NCBI GenBank assembly: GCA_029256645.1
Contig: JAQSXM010000016.1
Span: 1 to 17,042, forward strand
Length of the DNA: 17,042 nucleotides
Direction of reading: 5' to 3'
From: Sporomusa sp.
GTDB taxonomy: Bacteria > Bacillota_C > Negativicutes > Sporomusales > Sporomusaceae
The notes below the pieces were generated by a model, which worked only from the letters and a program-made list of their open reading frames with translations, was not told the origin of the DNA and did no database searches. The stretch's first letter is position 1. The number at the start of each line of letters is the position of its first letter. A program made the translations under genes and the position numbers. Below, piece by piece: positions 15,541 through 17,042 of the stretch.

Positions 15541-17042
15541 ATGTCTATGGAGCTTTTTAAAGGCGCCTACGAAGGTGCTGTTACAGCTACCAGCTATGCG
15601 GAGATTCTTCTGGCTAAAGCCATCAAGGAACACGGTGCTGATTGCCCGGTTAAATATCCTGATACTGCCTACAGACTGCCGGTAATCACAGCTTTGAGCG
15701 GTGAAGAAGTTAATACTATTGGTGACCTCTCTCCGATTCTTAACCGGGTTCGTACCACCAACATCCGGGAAGTACTGAATTTTGAAAACGCTAAGCTAAA
15801 TGGTGAAGCAACCCTGTATGCTGCCGAAGTTATTGAGGCTTTGCGTTATCTTAAAGGTGCAAAACCTGATAAATTCCCATATTGCGGCTTTATATCTGAC
15901 CCTATCCTGCGTAAATTTGGCGTACCTCTGGTTGACCAAACAATCCCTGGTGTTGCTGTTATCGTTGGTAAAGGCAAAGACAGCAAGTCAACTGCCAAAC
16001 TGGTAAAAGACCTCCAGTCTAAAGGCATTATGATCTTTTTGGCTAACGAAGTCATTGAGCAGTGTATTGAAGAGAACGTTAAGATTGGGTCTGACTTCAT
16101 TACATTCCCACTGGGTAACTTCACCCAGGTTATCCATGCTGTTAACTTTGCTTTCCGTGCCGGTCTTGCTTTCGGCGGCATCCCTGCCGGGCAGCGTGAA
16201 CGGGCTATTGAATATCAGGCTAAACGCGTTTTGGCATTTGTTATTCAGCTTGGACCTAATGATATTGTAAAATTTGCTGCTGAGTTTGGCGCTATCTTCA
16301 TGGGCTTCCCGATCGTAACCGATCAGCCGGTAGCCGAAGAAATTCCTGACTGGTATCAATCTGAGCCAGATTATGAGAAAATCGGCAAATTGGGTCTTGA
16401 AATGCGCGGCATTAAAATCAAGATTGTTGATATCCCTGTACCGATTACTATTGGACCAGCTTTCGAAGGCGAAACTATCCGTAAAAAAGATGCTCATGTT
16501 GAGTTCGGCGGTGGTCGCTCCACCAGCTTTGAGCTTGTCCGGATGTGTGAAGCTGATGAGGTTGAAGACGGAAAAATTCAGGTTATCGGACCTGAGATTG
16601 ATGAAATGCCGGAAGGCAGCGTCTTCCCACTTGGTCTCATGGTTGATGTTTATGGCCGTAAGATGCAAGAAGACTTCGAAGGTGTGCTTGAGCGCCGTAT
16701 CCACTACTTCGTTAACTATGGTGAAGGTTTATGGCACGTAGCTCAACGTAATATGATGTGGGTGCGTATTGGCAAAAATGCTAAAGAGCTGGGCTTCAAA
16801 ATTAAAGACATTGGCGAGATTCTTATTGCCAAATTCAAATCTGACTATCCGGCTATTATTGACCGTGTACAAGTCACTATTGTCACCGATAAAGATGTCA
16901 TTGAAGAAAAAATCAAACTGGCAACCGCCAAATACTCTGCCCGTGACGCCCGTCTCAAAGGCCTCACTGACGAAGCAGTCGAAACCTGGTACACATGCAC
17001 ACTCTGCCAGTCCTTTGCACCTAACCATGTGTGTATTGTAAC
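15541..17042 (+). CDS. acsB: Acetyl-CoA synthase, AcsB (3'-truncated by the window)
   Basis: This is the catalytic subunit of acetyl-CoA synthase, which joins CO, a corrinoid-derived methyl group and CoA into acetyl-CoA. An open frame of 500 codons runs off the window end with no stop, so only the N-terminal CODH-interacting domain, the middle domain and the beginning of the A-cluster domain are seen. The first three A-cluster cysteines are present as C486-x2-C489-x8-C498, in the same spacing as Moorella AcsB (C506, C509, C518). The rest of the cluster ligands are downstream of the window. A GAAGGAGGA site (15521-15529) lies about 11 nt before the ATG; an ATG two codons later is possible. It is a complete gene cut by the edge, not a broken one. 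Confidence 0.96.
   Translation, partial: MSMELFKGAYEGAVTATSYAEILLAKAIKEHGADCPVKYPDTAYRLPVITALSGEEVNTIGDLSPILNRVRTTNIREVLNFENAKLNGEATLYAAEVIEALRYLKGAKPDKFPYCGFISDPILRKFGVPLVDQTIPGVAVIVGKGKDSKSTAKLVKDLQSKGIMIFLANEVIEQCIEENVKIGSDFITFPLGNFTQVIHAVNFAFRAGLAFGGIPAGQRERAIEYQAKRVLAFVIQLGPNDIVKFAAEFGAIFMGFPIVTDQPVAEEIPDWYQSEPDYEKIGKLGLEMRGIKIKIVDIPVPITIGPAFEGETIRKKDAHVEFGGGRSTSFELVRMCEADEVEDGKIQVIGPEIDEMPEGSVFPLGLMVDVYGRKMQEDFEGVLERRIHYFVNYGEGLWHVAQRNMMWVRIGKNAKELGFKIKDIGEILIAKFKSDYPAIIDRVQVTIVTDKDVIEEKIKLATAKYSARDARLKGLTDEAVETWYTCTLCQSFAPNHVCIV

Noticed and set aside
15541..17042. acsB as a broken gene
   Set aside because: The frame is open to the last base and its conserved motifs are in order. The missing 3' part is due to the window edge.

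Overview
The window looks like the chromosome of an anaerobic, CO2-fixing acetogen. It carries methyl-branch and carbonyl-branch genes of the Wood-Ljungdahl (reductive acetyl-CoA) pathway in one co-directional run. Upstream lie a four-subunit 2-oxoacid:ferredoxin oxidoreductase, a long-chain prenyl diphosphate synthase, a UbiD/UbiA pair and a TatA/TatC export pair. Quinone-type genes and Tat next to acetogenesis genes suggest a quinone- and cytochrome-bearing acetogen. A Sporomusa-like Negativicute is my best guess, but it is an inference from gene content only. All supported genes are on the + strand.

Layout. (1) 43-2892: korABCD-like operon (alpha, beta, gamma, two-cluster ferredoxin delta) with tight spacing. 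(2) 2972-4751: trans-polyprenyl diphosphate synthase with a GntR/FadR-type regulator 19 nt downstream. (3) 4872-8262: tatA, tatC, ubiD family, ubiA family. The last two overlap by 8 nt and both use TTG starts. (4) 8263-8552: AT-rich 290-nt gap with a hairpin that probably ends the upstream unit, followed by the leader of the next. (5) 8553-17042: fchA, folD, a DUF3786-type gene, cooC, fhs, cooS/acsA and the first 500 codons of acsB, which is cut by the window edge.

How the genes work together. Fhs makes 10-formyl-THF, FchA cyclises it to methenyl-THF and FolD reduces that to methylene-THF. CooS reduces CO2 to CO with low-potential electrons, CooC is the probable nickel-loading ATPase, and AcsB condenses CO, a methyl group and CoA to acetyl-CoA. 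The 2-oxoacid oxidoreductase exchanges electrons with ferredoxin, the same carrier pool. The prenyl synthase, UbiA and UbiD families are expected to supply a membrane quinone.

Most notable observations: this FolD lacks the residues that classical bifunctional FolD uses for its cyclohydrolase step (Lys to Ala, Gln to Phe) and lies immediately after a dedicated cyclohydrolase gene, fchA; a 32-nt perfect palindrome lies between fhs and cooS; an uncharacterised DUF3786-type gene is embedded in the pathway cluster; and the oxidoreductase gamma subunit appears to carry an insertion of about 45 residues. I see no mobile elements, CRISPR arrays, tRNA or rRNA genes.
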